In this document: positions 1-7,532 of the stretch, piece after piece | How the letters are laid out: every line of letters begins with the position of its first letter | Position numbering within the stretch: position 1 is the first letter of the stretch | NCBI GenBank assembly: GCA_025355255.1 | Contig: JANYAA010000387.1 | Span: forward strand, 1-13,322 | From: Chloroflexota bacterium | Lineage (GTDB): Bacteria; Chloroflexota; Limnocylindria; Limnocylindrales; CSP1-4 | DNA: 13,322 nt | Direction of reading: 5' to 3' | Position numbers and translations under genes: made by a program | The notes under the pieces: generated by a model | What the model was told of the DNA's origin: nothing | What the model saw: only the letters and a program-made list of their open reading frames with translations | Database searches by the model: none

Positions 1-74
1 GGCCGGCGCCGGGGCCCTGATCACCGTACGGCACCGCGCGCCGACCCTCCCGGCCGGGACATGTCAGACTCCGC
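1..74 (+). other. Region before recJ; possible 3' end of an upstream gene, frame unresolved
   Basis: Three short open readings enter from the left edge. Frame 1 stops with TGA at 76-78, which would form a TGATG overlap with the recJ ATG at 78, a junction type that suits this tightly packed strand. Frame 2 has the strongest G/C bias at third codon positions up to about base 58, but it runs to a TGA at 125-127, deep inside recJ. Frame 3 ends at 18-20 after five codons. The sequence to the left is needed to choose. I see no clear promoter or Shine-Dalgarno sequence here. Confidence 0.3.
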
Positions 75-1940
75 GTGATGACCGCAGCACGCCACCGCTG
101 GGTGTTTCCCGACCCCATCAGGCTTGATCCCGTGTTTGCAGCCGCCGCAAGCGAGCAGGGTCTCGGCAGGTTTGCCGCTGCCGTTGTGGCCCGACGGGGG
201 ATTGCCGATCCCGCTGCACTGGCCACCTTCCTCGGGACCGCGGGCGGCGGCCTACATGATCCGCACCTGCTGCCTGATGCCGGTGCGCTTGTGGCCCGGA
301 TCGCCGCCGCCCGGTCAGCCTCGGAGCGGGTCATGATCTTCGGGGATTTCGACGCTGACGGGCTGACGGGGCTCGCCCAACTGGTGATCGCCTTCCGGCG
401 CCTTGGCCTGGACGTGGTGCCGTATGTGCCTTCGCGACTGGACGAGGGCCACGGGCTCTCACTCGCCGCCGTTGCGGCCGCGGCCGCGGCTGGCGTCACG
501 CTGATCGTCACCGTAGACACCGGCTCCACCAGCGTGGACGAGGTTGCAAATGCTGTCGCCCGCGGGATTGACGTCATCATCACGGACCACCACCACCTGC
601 CCGATGTGCTGCCCGCGGCTGTGGCGCTCGTCAACCCCCATCGGGCGGACTCCGCGTATCCGGACGCGGGGCTCTCCGGCAGCGGCGTAGCCTTCACGGT
701 GGCTCGCCTCGTGCTGGGGGATCTTGCCGGGGCCGAAGCCGAGGCGCTCGCGTTGGCGGACCTTGCCACCATCGGCACGGTCTCTGATGTCGTCCCCATC
801 CTGGGGGAGAACCGCGTGATTGCCCGGCTGGGGCTTGCGATCCTGCGGTCGGCACCGAGGCCTGGCGTTGCGGCGCTGCTCGCGCGGGCCGGCAACGGAC
901 GCGGCGGCACGATTGACCTTGAGACGATTGGATTCGTCCTTGCCCCGCGGCTCAACGCGGCAAGCCGGGTGGGGGAGGCCATGGACGCCGCGCGGCTCCT
1001 GCTGGCCGAGACCCCGGCAGAGGCCGCGGACCTTGCGGCGGGTCTGGAAGGGGCGAACACGACCCGTCGCGACCTGATGAAGACCGCCATCGGCGAGGCG
1101 CGCGCTGCGCTGGGTCTGGGTGGGGCGGCCGCTGAGGGCAACCCTGCCGTGCGTGCCGCCGGGGGTGCCCCCGCTGCCGCGAGCCTCGTCCTCGGACCGT
1201 GGCTGGTGGGGATTGTGGGGCTGGTGGCCGGTCGGATTGCCGAGGAGACGGGGCGCCCGGCCATCGTGGGGACAGTGGTGGGGGACAGCATCCGGTGCTC
1301 GTGCCGTGGAGATGGCCGGATGGACCTTGCCGCTGCGCTGGACGCCTGCGGGGACTTGTTCCTGCGTCACGGCGGCCACGCCGCCGCCGCCGGGTTTGAA
1401 CTGCCGCGTGACCGCTGGGACGAGTTTGCCGCGCGGTTCCTGGCGCTCGCCGCCGCTTGGGTGCCTGAGGATCCCCGTCCGCCGCTCAACGTTGACCTGG
1501 CGCTCCCGGCGGAGCTCGTGGATTACGGCCTGTACCGCGATTTGCAGCGGCTCCAGCCGTGCGGTGCGGGCAATCCCGAGCCGCTCGTCGCGGTGCTTGG
1601 ACTCGTGGTCGCGCGGGCCCGCGCCGCCAACGGCGGCCACTCCCAGCTGGTGCTTCGCCGCGGTCTCGACGTCATCGACGGGATTGCGTTTGGCCGGCCC
1701 GATCTTGCGGCTGATCTTGCGGAAGGCGACTGCGTGGACGTTGTAGCCCGCCTCGCCAGCCGCGTCTTTGGCGGCGTGGAGACGCTCCAGCTCGACGTTC
1801 GCGATGTCGCCCCGTCAGGCTCGCACCCGCGTGCTGCTGCCGTGCTCGCGCATGTTGCGGAGCGCGCCGAGCGCCGGGCCGCCGGTGATCCAGCCAACCC
1901 CGCTCTTCTCGCCCCGCTCGCTCAGGGAGGCCGCGCATGA
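75..1940 (+). CDS. recJ: Single-stranded-DNA-specific exonuclease RecJ
   Basis: RecJ is a cytoplasmic 5'-3' exonuclease on single-stranded DNA, used in recombinational repair and mismatch repair. The DHH-family motifs occur in order: GDFDADG (residues 90-96), VDTG (147-150), the DHH motif as DHHH (171-174) and SDVVP (237-241). These supply the Asp/His ligands expected for two metal ions. The DHHA1 domain ends in GGHAAAAGF (433-441), and the C-terminal OB-type domain carries CGAGNPEP (496-503). At 621 residues it is a normal length. GTG at 75 and ATG at 78 are both possible starts; ATG at 78 is the simpler choice, and no Shine-Dalgarno sequence decides it. The usual WHxGVIG motif of the DHHA1 domain reads WLVGIVG here, and an Ala/Gly-rich loop (about 348-370) precedes it. 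The gene end overlaps the next start by 4 bp (ATGA). Confidence 0.96.
   Translation: MMTAARHRWVFPDPIRLDPVFAAAASEQGLGRFAAAVVARRGIADPAALATFLGTAGGGLHDPHLLPDAGALVARIAAARSASERVMIFGDFDADGLTGLAQLVIAFRRLGLDVVPYVPSRLDEGHGLSLAAVAAAAAAGVTLIVTVDTGSTSVDEVANAVARGIDVIITDHHHLPDVLPAAVALVNPHRADSAYPDAGLSGSGVAFTVARLVLGDLAGAEAEALALADLATIGTVSDVVPILGENRVIARLGLAILRSAPRPGVAALLARAGNGRGGTIDLETIGFVLAPRLNAASRVGEAMDAARLLLAETPAEAADLAAGLEGANTTRRDLMKTAIGEARAALGLGGAAAEGNPAVRAAGGAPAAASLVLGPWLVGIVGLVAGRIAEETGRPAIVGTVVGDSIRCSCRGDGRMDLAAALDACGDLFLRHGGHAAAAGFELPRDRWDEFAARFLALAAAWVPEDPRPPLNVDLALPAELVDYGLYRDLQRLQPCGAGNPEPLVAVLGLVVARARAANGGHSQLVLRRGLDVIDGIAFGRPDLAADLAEGDCVDVVARLASRVFGGVETLQLDVRDVAPSGSHPRAAAVLAHVAERAERRAAGDPANPALLAPLAQGGRA
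1924..1930 (+). promoter_or_regulatory. Shine-Dalgarno site for the TolB-like gene
   Basis: AGGGAGG lies 6 bases before the ATG at 1937, inside the last codons of recJ. It is one of the strongest ribosome sites in the window and supports the ATGA-overlap start of the downstream gene. Confidence 0.75.
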
Positions 1941-3202
1941 CCCGCTCGCCGCGCTTTGGCAGGCCTCCTGTTGGCCGCCAGCCCGCAACTGGCCGAGAGG
2001 GTCTGCCGCGCCGTCTCCGCGGCTCCGTCGCCATTGCGCTCTCGGTGCTCGGTCTGGCTGCCGTGGCCGGTGTGACCCTCGTAGTGGGCAGCGGTGACCT
2101 GCCGTTCTCGCCCGGGTCGGGCGGTGGCCCCAACGCGTCCGGCGCTGGTCCGGTGCAGACCGTCTCGCCGTCAAACGTGGTGGTTGTGCCCAGCACCGCG
2201 CCAGGTGTGACGGTGCCCGGCTCGCTGGTGTATGCCAAGGATGGCAACATCTGGCTCCAGGCCAAGGGCGTGGCCACGCAGCTGACGAGCGCAGGCACTG
2301 ACTCCATGCCCGCGTTCTCGCCCGATGGCGCCAGCGTCTACTTCGTCCGCACACGGCCCATGAAGGGTTACTGGGCGGGCGCCAACTACCTGCTCAATGT
2401 GCCCAGCCTCATGCGCGTCCCCGTGGCGGGCGGCGATGCGGCGCAGATCCTGGACGGCCTCATCGACCCGTCCGGCCCGCAGCGCTACAACGGCTTCATC
2501 CGCGAGCCTGCGATCTCCCCCGACGGCAAGACGGTGGCCTTTGCCACCGATCTGCCCGACCCATCGCACAGCGATGTCGTGATCAAGCTCCTTACCATCG
2601 CCACGAGCAAGGTCTCGAGCCTGGGCCTGCTCGACGTGCCTCCGCTTGGCCATCAGGATCCGGCATGGCGACCTGACGGGCAGATGCTCCTGTACGTCCT
2701 GAACAACCGCGATGGGGCCAAGGGCGCGCCGGTCATCATGTCGTACTCGCTCGCAACGAAGAAGTCCAAGAGCGTTACGGGACCGGGGTATCTGCACCCG
2801 TCGTGGTCCCCTGACGGCAAGTACATTGCCGCCACGCGCACCAGCGCCTTTGGCACCGTCCTCGTGATCCTCTCGGCGGCGACCGGTGCGGAGGTGGCGC
2901 AGTTGAGCGACGATGCAACGAGCTGGGCTCCTGTCTGGTCGCCGGCCGGCAACCAGATCGCCTTCCTCCACGCGCAGGGCCAGGTGGTGGACCTGCGGAT
3001 GGTCCAGCTCAGCGGTGCCGCGGGTGCCTGGACGGTGAGTCCCGCAATCAACCTGACGTCGGCGGCAGGTCTGGACAGCATCTCGCGGCCGGACTGGTTT
3101 GCCCCGGCGGACCAGATGCCCACCCCCACGCCGGCCCCCGCCACGCCCAGCGTCACGCCCATGACCACGCCCTCACTCGGCGTCAGCCCCTCGCCCTCGT
3201 GA
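1937..3202 (+). CDS. Membrane-anchored TolB-like six-bladed beta-propeller (PD40 repeat) protein
   Basis: This 421-residue protein has an Arg-rich N-terminus and one hydrophobic segment (about 29-51), then a Gly/Ser/Pro linker, so it is probably tethered outside the cytoplasmic membrane. Six PD40-type blade motifs follow: PAFSPDG (125-131), PAISPDG (191-197), PAWRPDG (242-248), PSWSPDG (288-294), the degenerate PVWSPAG (332-338) and RPDWF (384-388). This spacing fits one closed six-bladed propeller like the C-terminal domain of TolB. The last 25 or so residues are a Pro/Thr/Ser-rich tail. No Cys follows the hydrophobic segment, so it is not an evident lipoprotein. PD40 proteins bind proteins or ligands, and none of the usual Tol-Pal partner genes is nearby, so calling it TolB would overreach. 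It overlaps recJ and pyrF by 4 bp each, which suggests co-translation. Substrate and function are unknown. Confidence 0.85.
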   Translation: MTRSPRFGRPPVGRQPATGREGLPRRLRGSVAIALSVLGLAAVAGVTLVVGSGDLPFSPGSGGGPNASGAGPVQTVSPSNVVVVPSTAPGVTVPGSLVYAKDGNIWLQAKGVATQLTSAGTDSMPAFSPDGASVYFVRTRPMKGYWAGANYLLNVPSLMRVPVAGGDAAQILDGLIDPSGPQRYNGFIREPAISPDGKTVAFATDLPDPSHSDVVIKLLTIATSKVSSLGLLDVPPLGHQDPAWRPDGQMLLYVLNNRDGAKGAPVIMSYSLATKKSKSVTGPGYLHPSWSPDGKYIAATRTSAFGTVLVILSAATGAEVAQLSDDATSWAPVWSPAGNQIAFLHAQGQVVDLRMVQLSGAAGAWTVSPAINLTSAAGLDSISRPDWFAPADQMPTPTPAPATPSVTPMTTPSLGVSPSPS

Positions 3203-4077
3203 GCCCCACGTACCTCGAGCGGCTCGGGGCACGTACCGGACATGTCCGCACCGTGCTCTGTCTGGGCGTGGATCCCGAGGCGAGTGCGCTGCCGGCGGGC
3301 TACCCCCAGACCCTCGCAGGCGTTGAGCAATTCGCGTCGCTGCTGATCGAGAGGGCGCTGCCCTTTGCCGCGGCCGTGAAGCCCAACCTCGCGTTCTTCG
3401 AGGCGTTCGGTTCGGCTGGCGTGGGCGCGCTGGAGCGGCTGCGCGCCAAGGTGCCCGCCGACGTCCTGTTTGTCGCCGATGCCAAGCGCGGCGACATCGG
3501 CACCACGGCGAGTCGGCAGGCAGCAGCCCTGTACGACATCCTGGGCGCGGACGCGGTGACCGTGAACCCGTACCTCGGCGAGGAGGCGATTGCGCCGCTG
3601 CTGGCGCGGCTCGAGCGCTTCGCCTACGTGCTGGCGCGTACCTCCAATCCGGGGGCCGGCGAGCTGCAGGGATTGATGGTCGCGGCGGATGCAGCTGCGG
3701 GTCACCCTGCTGAACCGCTCTGGGCGCGCGTCGCCCGCCGCGCGGCCGCGTGGGGCCCCGGCGGTACCGTTGGGCTGGTGGTTGGGGCCACTGCGCCCGC
3801 GGAGCTCGCAGCAATCCGCGGCATCTCGCCAGCGCTCCCGCTCCTTGTGCCCGGCGTGGGCGCGCAGGGCGGAGAGGTGGCACCGGTGCTCGCTTCGGGA
3901 CCCGTCCAGAGCGGTATTGCCGCGGCGTTTCCGGGCGGCGGCCTGCTCGTCAACGTGTCGCGCGGCATCGCAACGGCGGCCCTCGGAGATGTCGCGAGGG
4001 GCGGTCCGGCAGACCCCGGCGAGCGTCTCGCTGAGGCTGCTGCCGAGTGGAGCCGTCGCCTTGCTGTGCTACCCTAA
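3199..4077 (+). CDS. pyrF: Orotidine 5'-phosphate decarboxylase, type 2
   Basis: The enzyme converts orotidine monophosphate to UMP, the last step of de novo pyrimidine synthesis in the cytosol. The diagnostic motif DAKRGD is at residues 94-99, with VKPN at 60-63, LLVPGVGAQGG at 215-225 (phosphate-binding loop) and NVSRG at 252-256. The length of 292 residues and the spacing match the longer type 2 subfamily rather than the E. coli type. The start is GTG at 3199, overlapping the preceding TGA (GTGA); no Shine-Dalgarno site is visible, so translation is probably coupled to the TolB-like gene. No other pyrimidine gene lies in the window. Confidence 0.95.
   Translation: MSPTYLERLGARTGHVRTVLCLGVDPEASALPAGYPQTLAGVEQFASLLIERALPFAAAVKPNLAFFEAFGSAGVGALERLRAKVPADVLFVADAKRGDIGTTASRQAAALYDILGADAVTVNPYLGEEAIAPLLARLERFAYVLARTSNPGAGELQGLMVAADAAAGHPAEPLWARVARRAAAWGPGGTVGLVVGATAPAELAAIRGISPALPLLVPGVGAQGGEVAPVLASGPVQSGIAAAFPGGGLLVNVSRGIATAALGDVARGGPADPGERLAEAAAEWSRRLAVLP
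4067..4075 (+). promoter_or_regulatory. Candidate extended -10 promoter for tatA-tatC
   Basis: TGCTACCCT at the very end of pyrF matches the extended -10 pattern TG-N-TANNNT. It sits 45 bases before the tatA ATG. No -35 hexamer is recognisable 17 bases upstream, which is acceptable for extended -10 promoters. Closely similar nonamers occur before secG and before the tRNA pair. Confidence 0.4.
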
Positions 4078-4120
4078 TGCCCCCGGATCAGGTCCGATCC
4101 CGCCACGAGGCCCCCATCAA

Positions 4121-4369
4121 ATGCCGTTCAATATCGGTCCCGGTGAGCTGATCATCGTCCTGATCATTGCGCTGATTGTGGTTGGCCCGGGCAAGCTGCC
4201 TGACGTTGGCTCCGCCCTCGGAAAGAGCATCCGCGAATTCCGTAAAGCTGCAACGGACGTCAAGGAGACGACGAACCTGGACGCCCCGGCCCCGGCTCCC
4301 GCTCCGGTCCCCGCACCTGCCCCCGTGGTCGAGACGTCTGACACCGGCAGCGCCAGCGCCAGCGCCTAG
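4121..4369 (+). CDS. tatA: Twin-arginine translocase pore subunit TatA
   Basis: TatA is a small membrane protein that oligomerises with TatC to export folded proteins carrying twin-arginine signals. The 82-residue product has a short N-terminal stretch containing GPGEL (6-10), a single membrane helix (about 10-21), the GPGKLP hinge (22-27) and an amphipathic helix (about 28-45) that retains the REFRKA segment (38-43). The tail (55-68) is almost pure Ala/Pro and then Ser/Ala. The ATG at 4121 was chosen because it gives the family's normal N-terminus; GAGG at 4107-4110 is a modest ribosome site. The hinge usually reads FGP in TatA and is VGP here, closer to TatB wording. It lies 35 bp before tatC, and no separate tatB is present, so this looks like a minimal TatAC system. 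Confidence 0.93.
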   Translation: MPFNIGPGELIIVLIIALIVVGPGKLPDVGSALGKSIREFRKAATDVKETTNLDAPAPAPAPVPAPAPVVETSDTGSASASA

Positions 4370-4404
4370 GCCCTCGGCCTGGCACCGGCACCCGGAACCC
4401 GATC

Positions 4405-5175
4405 ATGGCTGACACCGACGTCCTGCGCGATACGGGCACGCCCGCGCGCATCGAGCCCGAGGTGACGCCGCCGAGTGCGCCCGGCGAGATGTCGCTGGTT
4501 GACCACCTCGTCGAGTTGCGCAATCGGCTCATCAAGGTGGTCATCGCGATCGCGGTCTGCTCAATCGTCGGATTCATCTTCGGCGACCCGATTGTCGGCT
4601 TCCTGAAGGCGGCAATCCCGGGCGACAAGCCCCTGTACTTCACGGGCCTGGGCGACGCGTTCGTGATCAAGCTCAAGATCGCGATCGTCGTGGGCGTCAT
4701 CATCTCGATGCCAGTCCTGCTGTTCCAGATCTGGAGATTTGTCGCGCCGGGCCTCACGTCTGACGAGCGCCGGGTGGTTCGCCCGTGGCTGCCGCTGGCA
4801 TTCGTGTTCTTCGCCATCGGCACGAGCATCGCCTACGTCATCCTGCCGTTCGCGGCGGGCTTCCTGGTCAGCTTCTCCACCAACGATCTGCAGCCGCTGA
4901 TCACTGCCGGGGAGTACTTCAACTTCGTCACCGCGATGTTTCTGGCGTTCGGCCTGATCATGGAGTTTCCCATCCTGCTGTACGGGCTCTCGCGCGTGGG
5001 CATCGTGACGTCCCAGCGGCTCACCGCAGCACGCCGGCCGGCCATCCTCGGCATCGCCATCTTCGCCACCGCCATCACCCCTGGCGGCGACCTTGTCAGC
5101 CCCACCGTCCTCGGCCTCACGATGTACGTGTTGTTTGAGGGGACGATCTTCTTCATCCGGCGCAGCGGCAAGTAG
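4405..5175 (+). CDS. tatC: Twin-arginine translocase receptor subunit TatC
   Basis: TatC is the polytopic receptor that recognises twin-arginine signal peptides. The 256-residue protein shows HLVELRNRL (34-42), the cytoplasmic N-terminal motif with the conserved Glu and Arg, then QIWRFVAPGL (108-117) followed by DERR (120-123), a Glu in the fourth membrane segment at MEFPI (186-190), and TPGGD (225-229). Six hydrophobic segments are visible at roughly 43-60, 89-109, 130-152, 172-194, 212-225 and 234-251, the family number. A polar 30-residue N-terminal extension precedes the first motif. No good Shine-Dalgarno sequence is seen before the ATG at 4405. It follows tatA by 35 bp and is 19 bp before rapZ, so all three may share a transcript. 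Confidence 0.96.
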   Translation: MADTDVLRDTGTPARIEPEVTPPSAPGEMSLVDHLVELRNRLIKVVIAIAVCSIVGFIFGDPIVGFLKAAIPGDKPLYFTGLGDAFVIKLKIAIVVGVIISMPVLLFQIWRFVAPGLTSDERRVVRPWLPLAFVFFAIGTSIAYVILPFAAGFLVSFSTNDLQPLITAGEYFNFVTAMFLAFGLIMEFPILLYGLSRVGIVTSQRLTAARRPAILGIAIFATAITPGGDLVSPTVLGLTMYVLFEGTIFFIRRSGK

Positions 5176-5185
5176 CCCCGCGCGT

Positions 5186-5190
5186 GGAGG
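5186..5190 (+). promoter_or_regulatory. Shine-Dalgarno site for rapZ
   Basis: GGAGG is four bases before the ATG at 5195. It decides this start over upstream in-frame possibilities that would overlap tatC by about 80 bp. The spacing is slightly short. Confidence 0.65.
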
Positions 5191-5194
5191 CGGC

Positions 5195-6127
5195 ATGACC
5201 GACGCCCCGCTCGATACCGGCCCGGCGCCGGCTTCAACGCCCGCAACACCGCCGGCCCCAGCGCCGCAGCAAGAGGTCGTGGTCGTCACCGGCTTGTCGG
5301 GCGGCGGCAAGACCGCAGCCGCGAAGCTGTTTGAGGACCTCGGCTACATCGTGGTGGACAACCTGCCGGGCGAGCTGCTGCGCGACCTGGCCGACCTCGT
5401 CGCCACGGATCCTGTGCGCTTTGCGCGGACGGCAATCGTACTGGACGTCCGCGCGGGCGACGTGCCGCTGGCATTCGGCGCGATGCGCGGCGCGCTGGAG
5501 GGCCGCGGGATCCGGCCTGTCATCATGTTCCTTGAGGCCAGCGACGACGTCCTCATCCGCCGCTTCTCGGAGACGCGGCACCGCCACCCGCTGGCCGATG
5601 AGCGGGGCATTGCCGCGTCCATCGCGCATGAGCGCCAGATCCTGGAGCCCGTTCGCGCCGAGGCCGACCTGGTGTTGGACACGAGCCGTCTGGCGCTGCG
5701 CGAGCTCCGTGAGAAGATCGTCAACCGGTTGGGCGACGTCCGCAAGGCCGATGGCCTTGCCTTCCAGCTGATCAGCTTCGGGTTCAAGTTCGGGGTGCCG
5801 CTTGAGGCGGACCTCGTGCTCGACGTGAGGTTCATCACCAACCCCTACTACTTCGAGGCGCTGCGGCCCCACTCTGGCCTGACCCCCGAAGTCCGCGAGT
5901 ACGTCCTCGGCCAGCCAGTCTCGGGAGCGTTCCTCGCCCAGCTGGAGTCGCTGCTGGACCTGCTCGTGCCGGCGTACGTGGACGAGGGCAAGACCCGGCT
6001 CACCGTCGCAATCGGGTGCACCGGGGGGTTCCACCGATCCATCGTCATCGCCGAGGAGCTTGCCGTCTGGCTGCGGCAGCGCGACTTCGGGCCTGTCGCG
6101 GTTTTCCACCGCGAGCTGGAGCAGTGA
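5195..6127 (+). CDS. rapZ: RNase adapter / nucleotide-binding protein RapZ (YvcJ family)
   Basis: RapZ-family proteins are cytoplasmic P-loop NTP-binding regulators. In E. coli RapZ guides RNase E to the small RNA GlmZ and so controls amino-sugar synthesis; in Gram-positives the orthologue is YvcJ. In this 310-residue product the Walker A motif GLSGGGKT is at 33-40, followed by a VVDNLPGELL segment (53-62). Further on come an FLEASDD segment and an SETRHRHPL segment typical of the family, and a C-terminal CTGGFHRS motif (275-282). The family more often has Gln or Lys where this has Phe in that last motif. The first 26 residues are a Pro/Ala-rich extension without family counterpart. The stop codon overlaps the yvcK GTG. 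The RNA target known in E. coli should not be assumed for this lineage. Confidence 0.94.
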   Translation: MTDAPLDTGPAPASTPATPPAPAPQQEVVVVTGLSGGGKTAAAKLFEDLGYIVVDNLPGELLRDLADLVATDPVRFARTAIVLDVRAGDVPLAFGAMRGALEGRGIRPVIMFLEASDDVLIRRFSETRHRHPLADERGIAASIAHERQILEPVRAEADLVLDTSRLALRELREKIVNRLGDVRKADGLAFQLISFGFKFGVPLEADLVLDVRFITNPYYFEALRPHSGLTPEVREYVLGQPVSGAFLAQLESLLDLLVPAYVDEGKTRLTVAIGCTGGFHRSIVIAEELAVWLRQRDFGPVAVFHRELEQ

Positions 6128-7524
6128 AGCTCAGCCGCTGGCTCACCATCGGGATCGGCGTCAAGCGGTGGTTGGCGCTGGCGTTTGTCGGCCTGCTCCT
6201 GCTGGCGCTGGGGCTTGCCCACGCGCTGCGGCAGTTCGCCATCTCGGTAGACCCCTCGTCGCCCGCGGTGGCGATCGTCAATATCGTCACCTTCCAGTGG
6301 CTGCCCTACCAGGCGCGCGGCTTGCTCCTGGGCGGCATTGGGGCGGCTGCGTTCCTCTTTGGCGCCTACCGCCTTGTGCGGGCTCTGGTGGACCCGTTTG
6401 CGCTATGGGATCGCGATCAGCCCATGGTGGAGGTCATCTACCAGAAGCGGTTCCTCGCCCGCGGGCCGAAGATTGTCGCGATCGGGGGCGGCACCGGGCT
6501 GTCAGCGCTGCTGCGCGGGCTGAAGGAGCACACCTCCAACCTGACGGCCGTGGTGACCGTGGCAGACGACGGCGGCTCGTCGGGGATGCTGCGGACCGAG
6601 CTCGGTATCCCCGCAGTGGGCGACATCCGCAACTGCATCGTGGCGCTCGCCGACGCCGAGCCGCTGATGTCCCGGCTGCTCCAGTACCGCTTTCCGGGGC
6701 CCATCCTGTCGGCTGAGCCTGCGGGCGACCTTGTCGGCGCGCACGCGACCCGTGAGCCCGAGCCCGGTCCCGGGAGCCCGGCACAGCGCCTCAGCGGCCA
6801 CGCTGTCGGCAATCTGATCTTGGCGGCCCTCGTCGCGATCGAGGCCGGCGACTTCGAGCAGGCCGTCCGCGAGATGAACCGCGTGCTCGCGGTCCGCGGA
6901 CGGGTGGTCCCCGCGACCGGCACCGTGCTCACGCTGCATGCCCGCCTCACCGATGGCGAGGTGGTGGATGGCCAGAGCCGCATTGCGCGCCAAACCGGTG
7001 TCGAGCGCGTGTGGGTGTCGCCCGAGGAGGTCCTGCCAACGGAGGACGCGCTGCGCGCCATCGCCGACGCGGAGATCATCGTGCTTGGGCCCGGCAGCCT
7101 GTTCACGAGCCTGTTGCCCGCGCTGCTGGTGCCGGGTATCCGGGAGGCTGTGGCCGCGTCGGGCGCGCTGGTTGTCTTCGCGTGCAACGTGGCGACGCAG
7201 CCCGGCGAAACCGCGGGCTACGATTTGGCTGATCACCTCGACGCGCTCGCGCGGCATGACGCGGCCGCGCTGCCAGACCTCGTGCTGGCCAACAGCCGCT
7301 TTGACGCTCGGCGTCCGGAAGGCTGGCTCAGCGAGGTGGTGAAGCTCCGCTGGCCATCTGCCGCCACCCCGCGCGCACGGCTGGTGCTGGACGAGCTGGT
7401 GGATCCCGATAATGCCCACCACCACAACCCCGCGAAGCTGGCCGCGGCCATCCTGGACGCCTGGGAGCGCGAGGGTGGCCGACGCCGGCGACCCACGACA
7501 GCCCGCGGCGTCAAGACCGCCTGA
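6124..7524 (+). CDS. yvcK: YvcK/CofD-like gluconeogenesis factor with N-terminal membrane anchor
   Basis: YvcK proteins bind UDP-sugars, are needed for growth on gluconeogenic carbon in Bacillus and relatives, and influence cell-wall synthesis. GTG at 6124 overlaps the rapZ TGA and gives 466 residues. The first 110 or so hold two hydrophobic segments (about 17-37 and 65-88) not present in the short soluble forms of around 320 residues. The catalytic-fold motifs follow: AIGGGTGLS (119-127), ADDGGSSG (147-154), GDIRN (166-170), GHAVGNL (225-231), then LGPGSLFTS and TQPGET. A segment rich in Glu, Pro and Gly (about 196-221) appears inserted before GHAVGNL. Membrane-anchored versions are known in some other phyla. 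It is the middle gene of the conserved rapZ-yvcK-whiA order and sits 8 bp before whiA. Confidence 0.93.
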   Translation: MKLSRWLTIGIGVKRWLALAFVGLLLLALGLAHALRQFAISVDPSSPAVAIVNIVTFQWLPYQARGLLLGGIGAAAFLFGAYRLVRALVDPFALWDRDQPMVEVIYQKRFLARGPKIVAIGGGTGLSALLRGLKEHTSNLTAVVTVADDGGSSGMLRTELGIPAVGDIRNCIVALADAEPLMSRLLQYRFPGPILSAEPAGDLVGAHATREPEPGPGSPAQRLSGHAVGNLILAALVAIEAGDFEQAVREMNRVLAVRGRVVPATGTVLTLHARLTDGEVVDGQSRIARQTGVERVWVSPEEVLPTEDALRAIADAEIIVLGPGSLFTSLLPALLVPGIREAVAASGALVVFACNVATQPGETAGYDLADHLDALARHDAAALPDLVLANSRFDARRPEGWLSEVVKLRWPSAATPRARLVLDELVDPDNAHHHNPAKLAAAILDAWEREGGRRRRPTTARGVKTA

Positions 7525-7532
7525 CGCCGCCG

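Noticed and set aside
459..1640. Long open frame of 393 codons on the minus strand opposite recJ
   Set aside because: It is Arg/Gly/Pro-rich without recognisable domains and lies fully opposite a clear recJ; long antisense frames are expected in very GC-rich DNA.
2171..3705. Minus-strand open frames of 266 and 350 codons opposite the propeller gene and pyrF
   Set aside because: They have no family resemblance or plausible start context, and both + strand genes are strongly supported by motifs.
3689..4120. Upstream extension of tatA into pyrF
   Set aside because: The extra 144 residues are Arg/Ser/Pro-rich and read in a shifted frame of pyrF; ATG 4121 gives a normal TatA.
6438..7425. Minus-strand open frames up to 307 codons opposite yvcK
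   Set aside because: Shadow of the yvcK codon pattern, with no motifs and no ribosome site.
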